Positions 48,725-61,039 of a DNA stretch of 64,000 bases are shown here, piece after piece. The stretch is from NCBI GenBank assembly GCA_963920765.1, contig OY987244.1, forward strand, positions 4,838,501 through 4,902,500, given 5' to 3'. This stretch comes from Ulota crispa. Taxonomy: Eukaryota > Streptophyta > Bryopsida > Orthotrichales > Orthotrichaceae. Positions within the stretch are counted from its first letter, which is position 1. Every line of letters begins with the position of its first letter. The position numbers and the translations under genes are program-made. The notes beneath the pieces were generated by a model. The model saw only the letters and a list, made by a program, of their open reading frames with translations, was not told where the DNA came from and searched no databases.

Positions 48725-51700
48725 ATTGGAATTTTGTGTTTACTGCTAGTTTGGTGATCATTTTTTTTTTTTTTTGGGGTGCAAATCTGGCTTCTATCAA
48801 TTATTTTTTGGTGAAGTTCACAGGCAATCTTTAGCTTTTTAGTGTAAAAAACATTTAAAGTAAATGATTGTGGCATGACATATGGGAAAAGGGGGGCAAA
48901 AGTAGTCCCTTCATTGGTAAATTTTGACAAATCACACTCAATGTTTTTAGTGTCTCTAGTGCTAGTTTTAGGCTCCTCCAATTTTTTTTCTTCTTTTTGG
49001 AAATTTGTTGCCCCAAACAAAAACACTGTGTCCCAAGTTCCAATTTTTATGTTGCTTTTGAACTCCATATCCCAACTTTGTGGTAAAAGAGCATTTGCAT
49101 TGTTACACGCAAAGGATTTAACACATGTAATACACTAATGATAAGTGTTCTAGGCCCCTCAAAATGTTTTTTAAACACTCAAATCTAGTGTGTCAAGCAA
49201 TGGCCCTTGAAATCACTAATCATCCTAAATTTAGTGAGCTCTATCTACATTTCACTTGATGATTGGTCAATTTACTATTTATGGAGCATGTTTGAAGAGC
49301 AAGGGTGAGGGACAAGAACTTTGGGGGCTTTTAAAAAATAAATGTAATCTTTTAGCGAGTCAATGATTGCGTGTAAGGGTGTAGAAGTTCTAAGGTACAA
49401 AAGCCTACATGGGGATTACTGACATATGAGTTTTGCTAATGCACCACTCCACAAGATTTATTAGATGTATTAACATCTTTTTCTTTTTGTAAAAGGGTGA
49501 CTGCAAAAAACACCTATCATTTTTGTCTCAAACAGCTTTAAATAGTCATAGTACTAGTAGTACTATGAGCTTTTGGAATAATTTTTTTGAAATAAAAGAA
49601 AATATGGATAATTTGTAAAGGACTTAAAGTAGAATTTTTGTGAAAATTCAAACCTAGAAAAAAAATCTAAAAGTTATGCACAAAAATTGAGAGACCAAAA
49701 CACCAAAAAAAAGGACACTTTGCTTTTTTCTTTTTAGAAAATAGTAAAAGAGTTCAACAAAATAATCTAAAATTTGGTCATTTTTCCTAACTTGAAGATG
49801 CACCTTTTCCATTAAATTCATTTTTGGGAAAAATAAATTGTGTTTTGTGCACTTGTCCAGAAGTAGTGCACTTTGAGCACACATAGAAGGTGGATATTTT
49901 ACTATTTTTGATTTTTTTTTGTAGGATTGTGTAATTTTATTACAAGAACTTGTTTGTGAACTTTGGCCTTCAGATTTGCATTTTAGGGTTAGAAATAGTA
50001 CTCAAAACCCCCAAAATGGCCAAGTAGACAAGTAATTGAGGGCTATTTAAAAATAGATAAATAATTTTATAAATAATCAAAAAATCACTAAATATTTGTG
50101 ACTATTACATGTACCATTCTTTCAAATTTCAATAAGAAAAAGTTTATGACGCAAAATTTATAACCGAAAAACCGCCCGCCAAAAACCAAGGGGACAAAAA
50201 ACAATACAAGTACTTCTTGCAATCACCCAAAATTAGAGCTTTAGTAAAGGGAGCATCCCTATTGTCATTTTTTGAGATTCCTTTTGCCTACAATTTTCTT
50301 TTTTGGGCTTCATTTGAAAAACCTCTAATTTTTTTGGGAGTAAGCTACCATTCAATGAAATGCATCTAAATCAACTAATGTTCAAACCCAAATCTTCTTG
50401 TATTAACAACATTATTTCGATGCCTTTAAAAAAATGATATATTTTCATATTCTAACTTGTTGTCTATTAAAAAATGCCCATGGTATTCAAGGCATATTTA
50501 CAAGGTGCATTGAGGGAGCTCTAAGGCCTAAGCGCATCTGCACCCACATACATTCAACATTGTCACAAGAGCACTTGGCTCAGCCAACCCAGTTGATGCA
50601 CCTTACCGCAAATGTGCCAATGTCCTATACAAGACAAGGATTGCTCAATTGTAGCTTGAAGATTGAAACGTTAAGGGTTTTGATGAACTATTAGCGCACC
50701 CAAATACGTGACAATTGAAACTTTCTAATTGGTTGACAAAAGAGGCCTGCAATTGAAACTGAACACATGTCCTCTGTGATATGCTCTCTTAGTGCCTGCT
50801 ATAATATGCTCTCTTAGTGCTTGCTGTAATATGCTCAAAGGCAAGGGTGAGGCATTTGAAATTTGAACAAACTTGTGGTAGTGGATGCATCTTAGACACC
50901 TGCTTTTGAGAGCTCTAGGTTATGTGCAAGGGTGCATATGCTCTAAATGCAGGGGACTGAGATCTTAGAGCAAAATCCCGGCTTCAGAGTTCCTTCACTT
51001 GTGTAGAAATATGGCCAGTGTATTCGGGACCTTTCCTCAAGAAATGTTACACAAAGCATGTGCTTGGTTGGAAATCTGAAAATCACGGATCTAAGTTGCT
51101 CTGGTAATGTATATGAATCCACCACCATGTTTTTATGGCTTTGTAAAGGGGGCGAAAAAATGTTAATGATGAATCTCAACTATGTTTTATGCAAAAGAAA
51201 CTGATTGAAACTTGGCTCCTAAGTTGGGTTTCTATATTTGCTAAATGCTACCTTTGGAGTAAAGTCCTAATTTTTTTAATGCCAAATTTTTCTAAAAAAT
51301 TATACCATCCAAGCATATCAACGTGAACTACATTTTGATATATAACGTGGAGTTCAAGTCCTAAATTTTCAACATCTTGATCAATCAACTTTGAAGTATT
51401 CAATGGGACTCTGAACTTTGGACTTAATGTATAGCTGTAAATCCTCGTTTTTGACGTCTAAAATAAAGTTTTTAGAATTCATTGGAAATTGAGACTTCTA
51501 ACAGAACATCAGCCACTCTTAAACCTACAAATTATCAACTTTTTATGACATCAACTCCCTTGCTCTTCCACCAAGCCTTAACAAAAGGTTGTAATTGATT
51601 CAGTAGTCACTTTATTTTTTTAACTATCACAACTTGTCACATTACGAAAGCATATTTAAACATGATAAAAAGGAGTTGTCTATGTGTTGAAAGAAAAAAG

Positions 51701-51972
51701 TTTTGGGAAAGAGATTTGAATAAACTTTTTCAATCGTAAATTTTCAACTTGAATACTTCACTAAGGCCACTTTTCCATGCAATAACAATGATTGTCTGCA
51801 TCTGTTGAATTCAAGTTTATTTAGAGGAACCATGCCATCCAAACAAAAAGATTAACATATATAAAGCATAAAAAACAACTCAGATAGTTGCAGATGTACT
51901 TCCTCCGAAGATGCTTAAAGCTTAAAGGCTCACAATAAAAAAGTGGGTTTTTAAGTTTTGTTACTCTTCTAG
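48725..51972. other. Intergenic stretch, nothing recognised
   Basis: Only short, unrelated frames. A 25-bp tandem pair (ATATGCTCTCTTAGTGC..) sits at about 50778-50835. Confidence 0.4.
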
Positions 51973-52069
51973 TGTTATAGACGTAAGCAAACAAGCTTTG
52001 TTCAAAGCATAGAAAGTCCTAGAGAGTCCTAGAAGGTTTTAAAAAAATCAAAAAGATTTCAAAAGATTA

Positions 52070-52092
52070 GAAGTTTCTAGAAAGTTCTAGAA
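52070..52092. promoter_or_regulatory. Perfect five-unit heat-shock element
   Basis: GAAgtTTCtaGAAagTTCta then GAA: five alternating pentamers in exact 5-bp phase. A second, degenerate array in the same phase precedes it at about 52012-52036 (GAAagTCCtaGAGagTCCta then GAA). Further GAAGCTTC words follow near 52220. Heat-shock transcription factor trimers bind such arrays. Confidence 0.85.
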
Positions 52093-52275
52093 TGTTGAAA
52101 GTTTTTCAAAAAACTTCTTACCTAATAGAAGCACCTTGAGCACCTTCTAAGCTGAAATAATCTTTTCAAAATGCTTTCAAGCTTGAGAAAGCTTGAAAGC
52201 CTGAAAAAACTTTCAAACTTGAAGAAGCTTCTTAAACAACTTTTAAATATTGACATTGAAGTTTCAATCTTTGAG

Positions 52276-52284
52276 TATATATAA
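52276..52284 (+). promoter_or_regulatory. TATA box of the solo LTR
   Basis: TATATATAA about 185 bp downstream of the heat-shock element; predicted transcription start near 52310. Confidence 0.65.
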
Positions 52285-53149
52285 GAGTCAAGATTAAGCA
52301 GTTTCTTAGTCTCGACAATTCTTCTTGCCATCCCAATTTTTAGCTTTCAAGCCTTATCTTTCTGTCTTAGTCTTGACCTTGTACCACTACTATCTAGAAT
52401 ATATCTTCGATTCTCAGTTCAAGTATACCCTTGTGTTCTTGTCTTGTTCTCTTAGCTTTTTTTTCTTGTTTTTGTTTTTAAGTTCGTCCTTGACATCTAG
52501 TATGTAACTAAGTTAGTTTTAATCTCTAATATTGAATATATGTAAAGAGTTAGTTCTCATTGAATTTATTAGTCTTTTGGTACTTGTTATAATTCATTTT
52601 ATTTTTTTGCATATGGAATGTGTAAAAATTTACATATAGAATGCATAAAAAATTATGTACAATGTTGTATACAATACACAATACACAACACACAGGTACA
52701 TAGCATACAAATATCAATAAACTTGGAATAGAATAACCACTCAAATTGGAATAAAATAAGCAATCTCTAGGTCCTATACTTTGTCCTTGACTAGGTCCTT
52801 CATATAAGATAGTCATATATATTCTTGTACTATGCAACATGTCTAGCTTCCAAACAATAGCTTGGTTTATCAAACCTTAGGGGACTCTTGGAGGGCTCAA
52901 TTTTTTTCTAGTGTTGGGCATGACCTCTCTTTTATAAGTGGATGTTGATTCCAAAAAGAGCCAGTTTTCACGGGCACAAAGTGTGGACATTTGTGCAAAG
53001 GGAAGTGGAGTAGAAGGAGCCCAGCTTGGAGACTCCCAACCCTCTGTTCCTTTTGCCCCGTGTAAGATTTGGTACTTTGATTTTTTGAGCTATTTGTGTG
53101 ATTTTTTCCAAGTTGTAGTGAGCTAAGGTTCTTTAGTTTTCATTGTTTG

Positions 53150-53620
53150 GATGAGTGAAACTCAAATATTTGAATTTTACATAAATCCTCCAATTTTGCC
53201 TAGAATGTTTGCAAATTTTATGACCTTCCACATTCAAAGATTTTTTGGAGTATGTTGTACACCTCCAATTTTTTCTTTTAAATTCTCCCATACATACCTA
53301 ACTTGGTTTCTACATGGAGCAGTTAAACCTCAACTTTGTGTGTAGTGCAATTTTTTTACTATAAGAGTGGTCAAAGGCTTCTGAAAATTTTGAGTAGGAA
53401 TGAAAAACCTTTTTCTTCTTTTCAAATGTCAATATGTCACTCCCCTCTTCTTGAAATAAGCTCATCATTTTTCCACAAGTACCTCCTATAGTATAGGGCA
53501 AAATACTATGGTTGGATTTTCAAAAAAAACTATTTTTTCTACCTTTCTACTCATTCCCCTAAAAGTGGCGGTTTTTAGTGCCTTTTTCAAAAAGAAATGA
53601 CTTGGGCCTTTAGGGGTTAA
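53150..53620. mobile_element. TTAA-type element (family D1), 3' part
   Basis: Matches 47160-47528 (GGTCAAAGGCTTCTGAAA; TTTTCCACAAGTACCT; GGCAAAATACTATGGTTG) and ends GGGCCTTTAGGGGTTAA. The 5' end was not found. Confidence 0.65.
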
Positions 53621-54604
53621 GCAACTTGGTACAATGCACATGCTAATTTGTGGACTCTAGGTGGAAAATTATGTTTGTATTTTGAAAAATCTCAAACTTC
53701 ACACTTTGGCAAAAAAAAAAAAAAATGAGATAAGTTGACCAACCCATATAAAAGTACTTTTCCTACTTTTATTCTGGTTTGGAAATAAATTGGAGCTTTT
53801 CTAATCCATGTCCTTAAACAAAACTATGAATAATACCAAGTCACGAATCTCCATATTGTAGTCAATACTTAGCACTAGATTGGATTCCTTAATCCTTACT
53901 TGCAAAATTTGATAAAAACAATACGTTCTTTGAACAACTGAGTATATACTAGTATACGGGCACTTGCTTTGCGCAAGTTGTACATGTATGGGTTGTGTAA
54001 TATTCAACTCTACAAAATCAAATCAAATGGTCTCAAATTTAATTCAAACGTGCTTTACAAAAAATTAATATCGCTCAATTGGTTCAATGTTTAACCTTGA
54101 TTTGTTCATCATTCTGATCCTCAATTGAAACCAAAGATAGCGACTGCCTTCATCACAGTGCTAGTTTTTGATACTTTACTAGGAGGCATTTGACATTTTA
54201 TTGATTTTCTAGCTCATGGTTGTAGATATTTGACATTTCATATTTGGGACACAACTTATTATTTCACCTTTCACCAAACAATTCTAAATTTTTTGAAAAA
54301 GGACATGGTTGAATACTTGGTGTTATATATCTTGCGCATCTTAAGTTGCTTCAACTTATAACAAAAAGTTCTAGAAGGTTTTGGAAAAGGACACACTAAT
54401 GGAAATCCTCTATTTTTCTCATATACATATATGAGAAAAATGGGATCTTACTATGATGTAGATATTATGATTTCCCCATCTCTTGTTTGGTGTTTATGAG
54501 TAAGTGGAGTGCAGTATTCATAAAACTCTAATTCCATTAATTTCAAAAATAATAATTAGATTCCATTGTTTTTTTAAATATTTGAAAGTTTTTGACAATT
54601 TTTT

Positions 54605-54985
54605 GTGTAGGACAAGGGCCTCACACAAGGGCATTCTCACGTTTAAGCCATTGGGAACAAGGACAAAACCCAAGTAACCACTAGTGCAAACATGAAATTG
54701 CATGTGCTCAAAGCTCTTAGCATGCGTGAACATTGTTTAAAGAAAATATTATCATGCATTCTTTTTGCACCAAAAGGAAAATGTGTCCCAAACAACTGAT
54801 TTCACAACAATTACAAATGTCCTAAACAACTATATAATGACTCAATTACAATTGTTTAAAACACTTGCAATTGTTGTGGACTAGTCATTTAGGATACATT
54901 TTTCTTCTAGTGTTGCTAACAAGAGTGATGTTCTGCACTATGACACTAATCCACAAGTTCCGTCGGCATATTCACAGGTATAAGA
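54605..54985. repeat. Dispersed repeat M, copy 2, with nested MITE
   Basis: Matches 4345-4580 on both sides of the CACTA-like insertion at 54768-54912. Confidence 0.65.
54768..54912. mobile_element. CACTA-like MITE, 145 bp, with clean target duplication
   Basis: CACCAAAAGGAAAATGTGTCC at the left, GGATACATTTTTCTTCTAGTG at the right, flanked by TTG (54765-54767 and 54913-54915). Removing it and one TTG leaves TTTTTGCTAACAAGAG; repeat M copy 1 has TTTTTGTTAACAAGAG. CACTA ends plus a 3-bp duplication fit the CACTA superfamily. Confidence 0.85.
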
Positions 54986-55199
54986 GCAACCAAAATTGCA
55001 TTTTTTCTGGGGTTCAAAGCGACGTTTACGTGTGTATTGAAAGTCAAACAATAACCCACATTTTGAGAGGGAGATGAGTTGTACTCCTTTGTGCTATTCT
55101 TGCCACCATCATAGGAATGGAACCGTGTTTTTCAACCGTGTTTTTTGAATGGCGTTGCTGAAAAGTGTTGTGGGTTCTCAAACAAACCACTGAATTCTT

Positions 55200-55430
55200 T
55201 TAACCCTTGAAGGGCCCTTGGGCTTTGGAGATACGGTATCAAATTTAGTTGCAATTACTATTCACAAGTTTGAATTAGTTGGAAATTAAGTGTTACAATT
55301 ATACATATTGAAAGGTTGTATGATGATGGGTGCATAAAATAATTTGGAAGTCTTCAGAGCAACTCAAATATATATGTATACATGACCGTACATACGGCCG
55401 CAAAGGGCTTTCAGGACATTTAGGGGTTAA
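55200..55430. mobile_element. TTAA-type MITE (family D2), copy 3
   Basis: TTAACCCTTGAAGGGCCC at the left and GGACATTTAGGGGTTAA at the right. It abuts the F element, sharing TTAA at 55427-55430. Confidence 0.85.
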
Positions 55431-56340
55431 TCCTTTAAAGACCACACACATTTTCCCAAAATCCACTAGAAACCAAGGCAATAAAACTAGATGTGCATTT
55501 GAATCAAATATGGACCCAATTTGAATAATCCAGCCGTACAAATGTAAAGGACACCTTGTTTGTTGTAATGCATCAAAATTTCAGCTAGATCTACCGTTGG
55601 AGGTGAAATATTATAATGATTGAGTGAGCCGTATATGGAAAATCTCTAGTTTTTCATGCTTGTGTGGTTTTGAATGTTAACGCTTCATGCAAGCTTTGAT
55701 TGAGAAGAGCCTTACATTTCTAGAAAGCAAGGTTTCCCACCTTTCCAACAAGACTAGTTTCACACAAAATAGACAAAAATAGCAATCACAAGGTGTAGCT
55801 AAGTGGACAAAAAGGGTCAAAAATCCCATTTTCTTTACTACCTTAAAACGGTTCTACAAGAAATTTGATAATTGTCATGGAAAATTTGATCAGTGAAAGC
55901 AATCAAGAATTGGCCTTCAATGTAGAATGAATTTTGTTCTAAATAAAATGATAGTATCATTTCAATGGATTCTCAGATACTACAATTGTACTACTACTGT
56001 AGAGAGAAACAATACAAGCGTATTCCTTAAGCAAGTTGAAATTTTTTAAGATTGCATAATTGAATGTGGCATTCTTCTTGAATGTTTGATGTATTGTGTT
56101 GTTGCTTTGATCCATCTTTGACCAAATATGGATACGTATTTTGAGGCCATGATGTATAAACACCATTAATCATCAACTCACATATCCAATTCCATTGTCG
56201 TCTTTTGGGTTGGATGCAAAATTCTTGTGATCACAAACATTCTTCAAGGTCATTTTCCAAATTATTGGACAATTTCACTGTAAAGGCCAAAAACTACTCT
56301 CTCGATCCAAAATATGGTTCGGTGGTCTCTAAAGGGTTAA
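55427..56340. mobile_element. TTAA-type element (family F), copy 2, 914 bp
   Basis: TTAATCCTTTAAAGACCAC at the left and GTGGTCTCTAAAGGGTTAA at the right are inverted repeats ending in TTAA. The body matches 5471-6376. Confidence 0.8.
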
Positions 56341-56501
56341 ACCACACCAATTCCCAAAAGCAAGTGTGGAAAGTCCTGCATGTACACTCCATGTACTATA
56401 CTATACAGCATTGCTTGACATGTAAATGGGACATTTCCACGTGGCGTCCATCTATGGGTGCTTGTGTTCACCTACATGAACAAGAGTACCAATTACTAGT
56501 A

Positions 56502-56874
56502 AGGTAGCCGCACCCATGGGCGTGACGTCCCCATGGGCGTTACTGACAAAGTCAGGGTGGCTATGGGTACTGAAGTGATAGTTATGAGTGACAAAGTGAT
56601 GGTTGTGGGTGATTTCATGATGGTTTTGAGTACCCATCTCACTATTTAAGACTAGCAAGCCTTGTTTTTAGCATCTCTTACACATGGTTCCTACAATTTC
56701 AGTGATTTTGGACTTTGAAAAATCTTTGTGAACAAACGCTTGTAGTTGGAACCTTGAAATTGATGCCAATATTTTTAATTTCCATTTCCTAACTTAGAGT
56801 ATTTTTTTCAAAGTTAGTCAGTTGTTTTACCTACTCCAAAACCCTTATTTCCACACTTATGGGTGCGCCTACCT
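56502..56874. mobile_element. TA-type MITE (A copy), 373 bp
   Basis: TA then AGGTAGCCGCACCCATGGG; right end CTTATGGGTGCGCCTACCT then TA. The body matches 42787-43159 and 63005-63400. Confidence 0.88.
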
Positions 56875-57990
56875 TACCTTGTAATTTTCTCTCTTTGCCA
56901 ATGGCACCTCTTCTCTTCGCCTTCCAAAGTGTTCTATTTGATTTTTAGTTCATTTTCTTTCTTTTTTTTTTCCCTCTTTTCAATGACTCTATGGGAGAAC
57001 CAAGATTTGCATAAATTTATATGTATCGTCATGGTTTTTTCTTTGGGGACAGCATGCATAAATGACTGGGGAAGGGGTGCGTGGCGTTTTTGGAATTCTT
57101 GCAATACTAGACGCTCATGAAAAATTTGCAAATACACTAGGGAAAATCAGAAGCAATATGTTCATTTCAAATATTTGAATCATGTCAATCCAACTGGTAA
57201 AAATCAAGGAATCTTAACCTACTACACATTGGAAAAAACACACACATGCGAATTGCTCAAAATATCAAACTTCCAAATTTTGACAAGGGGCATATGGAAT
57301 GGAGGGTTATGCATCGCCCAAGACAGGCCCCTTCCACTCCACTCCCCTTTGCCTAAGTGGCCACACTTGTGCCCGTAAAGACTAACTCTCTTTGGAGTCA
57401 ACACCCACTTACTAAAAAGAGGCCTTGTCTCTTCCCCTATTTTTAGTAAATTCTTGCATAACTTCTTCCTCAAATGTTGAAACGAAGAAAAAATTATATG
57501 CCCAAATAGGTTTTTGAATCCCCATCTTAATATATAATAGAGTAGGGGTTTTTGTTTGTCTATATTAGTTGAGGGTACAATATCTTGCGTCAGCAAAATC
57601 TGTCGCAAGGATAAATAATTGCATGAGTAAAAAACATCATGTGTAAAAAAATTCTTGGGTAAAAAATAAAAAAAATAAAAAAATATTGTGAATGATTACT
57701 ATGTCTATGTGGGTAAAATATATGTGTAGGTAAAAAATAAATAATATTTTTATGCGTATATGTAATAGATTATGCTAATTATTGATCCGCATTATTTTCA
57801 ACATAATGGAAATTTATGGGTAAAAAAACTTACATATGGAAAAACTTGCTGCACAAAAAAAAAAAATTGTCAAGCAAAGTGACAATAGAAGGTTTTGGAT
57901 AAGAGGTAATAAAAATGCATATGAATATTTTGTGGTTAGAATTTAATGTTGTAAGAAAATTAGTTTTCTTTTTACACCTTGCTTTTTTTG
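56875..57990. other. Intergenic stretch, nothing recognised
   Basis: No gene or repeat boundary supported; open frames near 57222-57608 resemble nothing known. Confidence 0.4.
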
Positions 57991-58232
57991 TTAACCCCTG
58001 AAGGATGAGGCAGCCCTTTGCGACCAGTACAATATAGTGTACTTTTCTTGTATTTGGATTGTATCCACACCTTTATTACATTTGAGGTCAACAAAGAAGT
58101 TAAAATATAGATCAATGTTGTTCTAGTGAAGTAGTCAAGATTCCAAATTAAAACTTTTTGTTGGTAGCAAATGCCAGTTATACAATAGCGTACATACTAT
58201 GTATTATAGTAGTCTTCTCCTATAAGGGTTAC
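57991..58232. mobile_element. TTAA-type MITE (family D3), copy 3
   Basis: TTAACCCCTGAAGGATGAG at the left; CTCCTATAAGGGTTAC at the right (last base altered). Body as 33087-33324. Confidence 0.8.
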
Positions 58233-58710
58233 ATTTTGATTGGTGCCTGGGTTGGTATTAAATTTTGCATTTTTTTCACATCATTTTTTTTTGGACCCTA
58301 ATTAAGGCACCTTCGTTTAACCAAAATTTTGATACTTATTTTACTTCCCATTTTTTTGATTAGACACTTCTTTTGGGCTTAATTTTATATTTGAGTTTGA
58401 TACTCTATTTTTTGCTATAGCATAAGATATGACACTTTGGTTGGTTTTAAAATATGAGTTTTTTTCATTTCCTATTATTTTTATAAAGTCACTTTTGCTT
58501 TGGCTTTTCATCTAATACAACATGGTCCCTCAAATATCCAACTGCTTGTATAAATTCATACTAAAAAGAGTCTTGTGCATAGGATAACCCCAAATCTTGT
58601 GCCGCTATATTAGTTGTAATGCTTTAGATTTGTAGTGCACTTATATTATTTATATTAGATTTAGCACCTTGAATGTTTCCTTTTTTTATTTGTAATCTTG
58701 TAATAATTTT

Positions 58711-59109
58711 GGGGAAATTACAAATAGGGGCATGAAAACGTAAAATATTACAAATAGGGGCACAGTTTCAAAGTAATTACAAATATGGGTATGATTTCAA
58801 AAAAAGTTGTAATTTTTTATAACTTTTTTTGGTTTGGACATTGGTTGACTTAGACACATCACATTAAATGTTAGCTAACTTCCAATAAAGAAATTTTAAT
58901 ATAGGAAATAGTAATTTTTGAAGTTTTTTTAAATTTTTGGAAGTTAGCTAACATTTAATGTGATGTTTCTATTCAACCAATATCCAAACCAAAAAAAATT
59001 ACAAAAAATTACAACTTTTTTGAAACTGTGCCCATATTTGTAATTATTTTGAAAATGCGCCCATATTTGTAATATTTTACATTTTCATGCCCTTACTTTT
59101 AATTTCCCC
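58711..59109. mobile_element. Foldback element, ~400 bp
   Basis: GGGGAAATTACAAATAGGGGCA at the left mirrors TGCCC..TTAATTTCCCC at the right. AGTTAGCTAACATTTAATGTG and its inverse lie around the centre near 58910. No coding content. Confidence 0.75.
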
Positions 59110-59174
59110 TATAATTTTTATCTCAAATGAATAAAATCCTTGTAATGTTATGCCGCACATCAATTCTAAAATGC

Positions 59175-59490
59175 GCTAAGTGATCCACCCACATGCACAA
59201 GGCATCTAGGTCTACTCCTACAAATCCTAGGGTTTGTTTTATGATACGCTTGAAATCAATAGAATCTCCCAAACATAAATACATAATCATTTAGAAATAA
59301 TAAATAATATGCATATTATAGCATTTGCATTGGATACCTTATGCAAAAAATAAAAATATAAATATAAAAAAAATAAAAATAAAACTTAGCCAATGCAAAT
59401 GCCATAAGAAAGAACACAAAACAAAGCTCTTCAAGAGAAAAAAATTGATTAGAAAAAATAAATGAATCCTCATCCCATATGATGAATTTG
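59175..59490 (-). pseudogene. Worn second copy of an AAA-ATPase exon
   Basis: The minus strand reads IDFKRIIKQTLGFVGVDLDALC, aligning with IDYERIARQTPGFVGADLGAFC of the copy at 61.4 kb, and the flanking non-coding sequence also matches (AAAGAACACAAAACAAAGCTC). Key residues (P, A) are changed and no neighbouring exons are clear. It is a partial duplicate, more decayed than its relative. A trace of MDGFNKGKVL at about 60010-59975 may be another piece. Confidence 0.6.
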
Positions 59491-61039
59491 CCCCACATTA
59501 GGAATGAAGCAACGTCTATTGGCTAATATCTTCAAGGTTTGTTTTTTAAGTTCTCATAAAAATGATCTTGTAAATTGTAAGATTGTAATACTTAAACTTC
59601 ATAAGATAGAAACATAGACACTTTTAGTTTTTTTCAAACATGCAATTTTTGTTAATGACCTTTTTTATTAAAGAATCATATGTGTTTATAGTCATTGTAC
59701 AATACCCTCAAGAAAGTCATGCAACACACTTTATAAATTTCATAGTGAGCAATTGAGCAAGGGTAAATCATTTTGAGAAATTGCGAGAACTTTTGTGTCT
59801 TCCTATACCAGTTTACAATATGCTTCCTATACCACCCACTACACACATGTTCTCTGACTTTATGACAAGGAGAATCTTGCTGCTGAGCAATTGCGGCACT
59901 AGAATCTTCCAACAAATGATAAAAAAATGCTCCCAACATAATAGAAAAGAATCTATCAGTTACCAGCAATAGCAACAAGCGTAGAACTTTTCCCTTGTTG
60001 AAACCATCCATTTAAATAGTGATCACAAGTATATTCCAAAGTGCAAACATATAAATAACACCCAATATCTTTAGTGAACCTAGAGGTACACATTGACTCA
60101 TTCAACATCCACATGTACACGTAACCAAAAAGCGTGCCTTTTATAAATAGATACTCATTGAAAAATGATCGTAATTTGGACATGAAGATTTGGGCACTGA
60201 TCAGCAAACTCCATAAATTAGCTTTGATCTCTTATGACGTTTGAATACACATTCAAGCATCATTCTTGTAACGCCTAAACTTAAAAAGAATTTTATCTAT
60301 ATGTCCATGAGTAACATACTAAGCTTAGAGCATTAGCTATGGAAAATTTACAAATGGACTTTGACCTTATATGGTACAGCTCTTGTATAGTACTCACGTG
60401 TCATTTCTGGACTCCACCTCACTTCAGAAGGAATTTGTCTATATGTTTCTAAAATAACAATATTGACAAATAAACAGACCTCATTGACACTATTATTGTG
60501 TGGTTGTTACAAGGATTTGCTGAATAATAGATCAGCCTACCTTGGTCACTCTTAGTAGTGGTCAAAACTGTCGTTGCAGAGGAGAATTTGAAGGCTTCTC
60601 AATCTGAATTCCTTGCAAAGGGAGAGTAACATTTTCTTCATTGCTGGGGAGCTGGAGAGTACTGGAGTGCAAACTTGGAGTCTAAGGGTTGGGCTCATTG
60701 AAGTTGTCAGGTGAGGGTAAGACCTTAAACCTTGAAACTATACCAAATCTTCAATGGTTTTGCAAGCGGAATTTTGAGATTTAGAACAAGATTGTGAGGA
60801 GTCACCAAAACTTGGATGATATTTTGGGAAAAAACAAGAGCAAAAGCATGAAAAAAACAAATAGAAGCAAACAAAAAATAAAGTAAAACTAAGCTGAATT
60901 GTTTGGCTAGTGTTGTTGTCGTTGCAGGAACAGTTGAGCCCAACACCGGTTGGAGTAATTACACTCGCTTAGTAGAGGGTTGAAATCTTTTCATTTGCCG
61001 ACTGGAGTTGTCACTGTCGCTTAGTAGAGGGTTGAAAAC

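Larger units (their letters stand above)
51973..52495 (+). mobile_element. Solo LTR, probably Copia-type, with heat-shock elements
   Basis: A 523-bp sequence starting TGTTATAG and ending TTGACA, flanked by an exact 5-bp duplication TCTAG (51968-51972 and 52496-52500). It has an AT-rich U3 with clustered GAA/TTC pentamers, a TATA box at 52276 and a pyrimidine-rich R/U5-like tail of about 185 bp. No second LTR, primer-binding site or internal coding region was seen nearby, so it is a fossil solo LTR. The exact duplication and TG..CA ends suggest it is not very old. Copia is a guess from length and promoter style. Confidence 0.75.
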
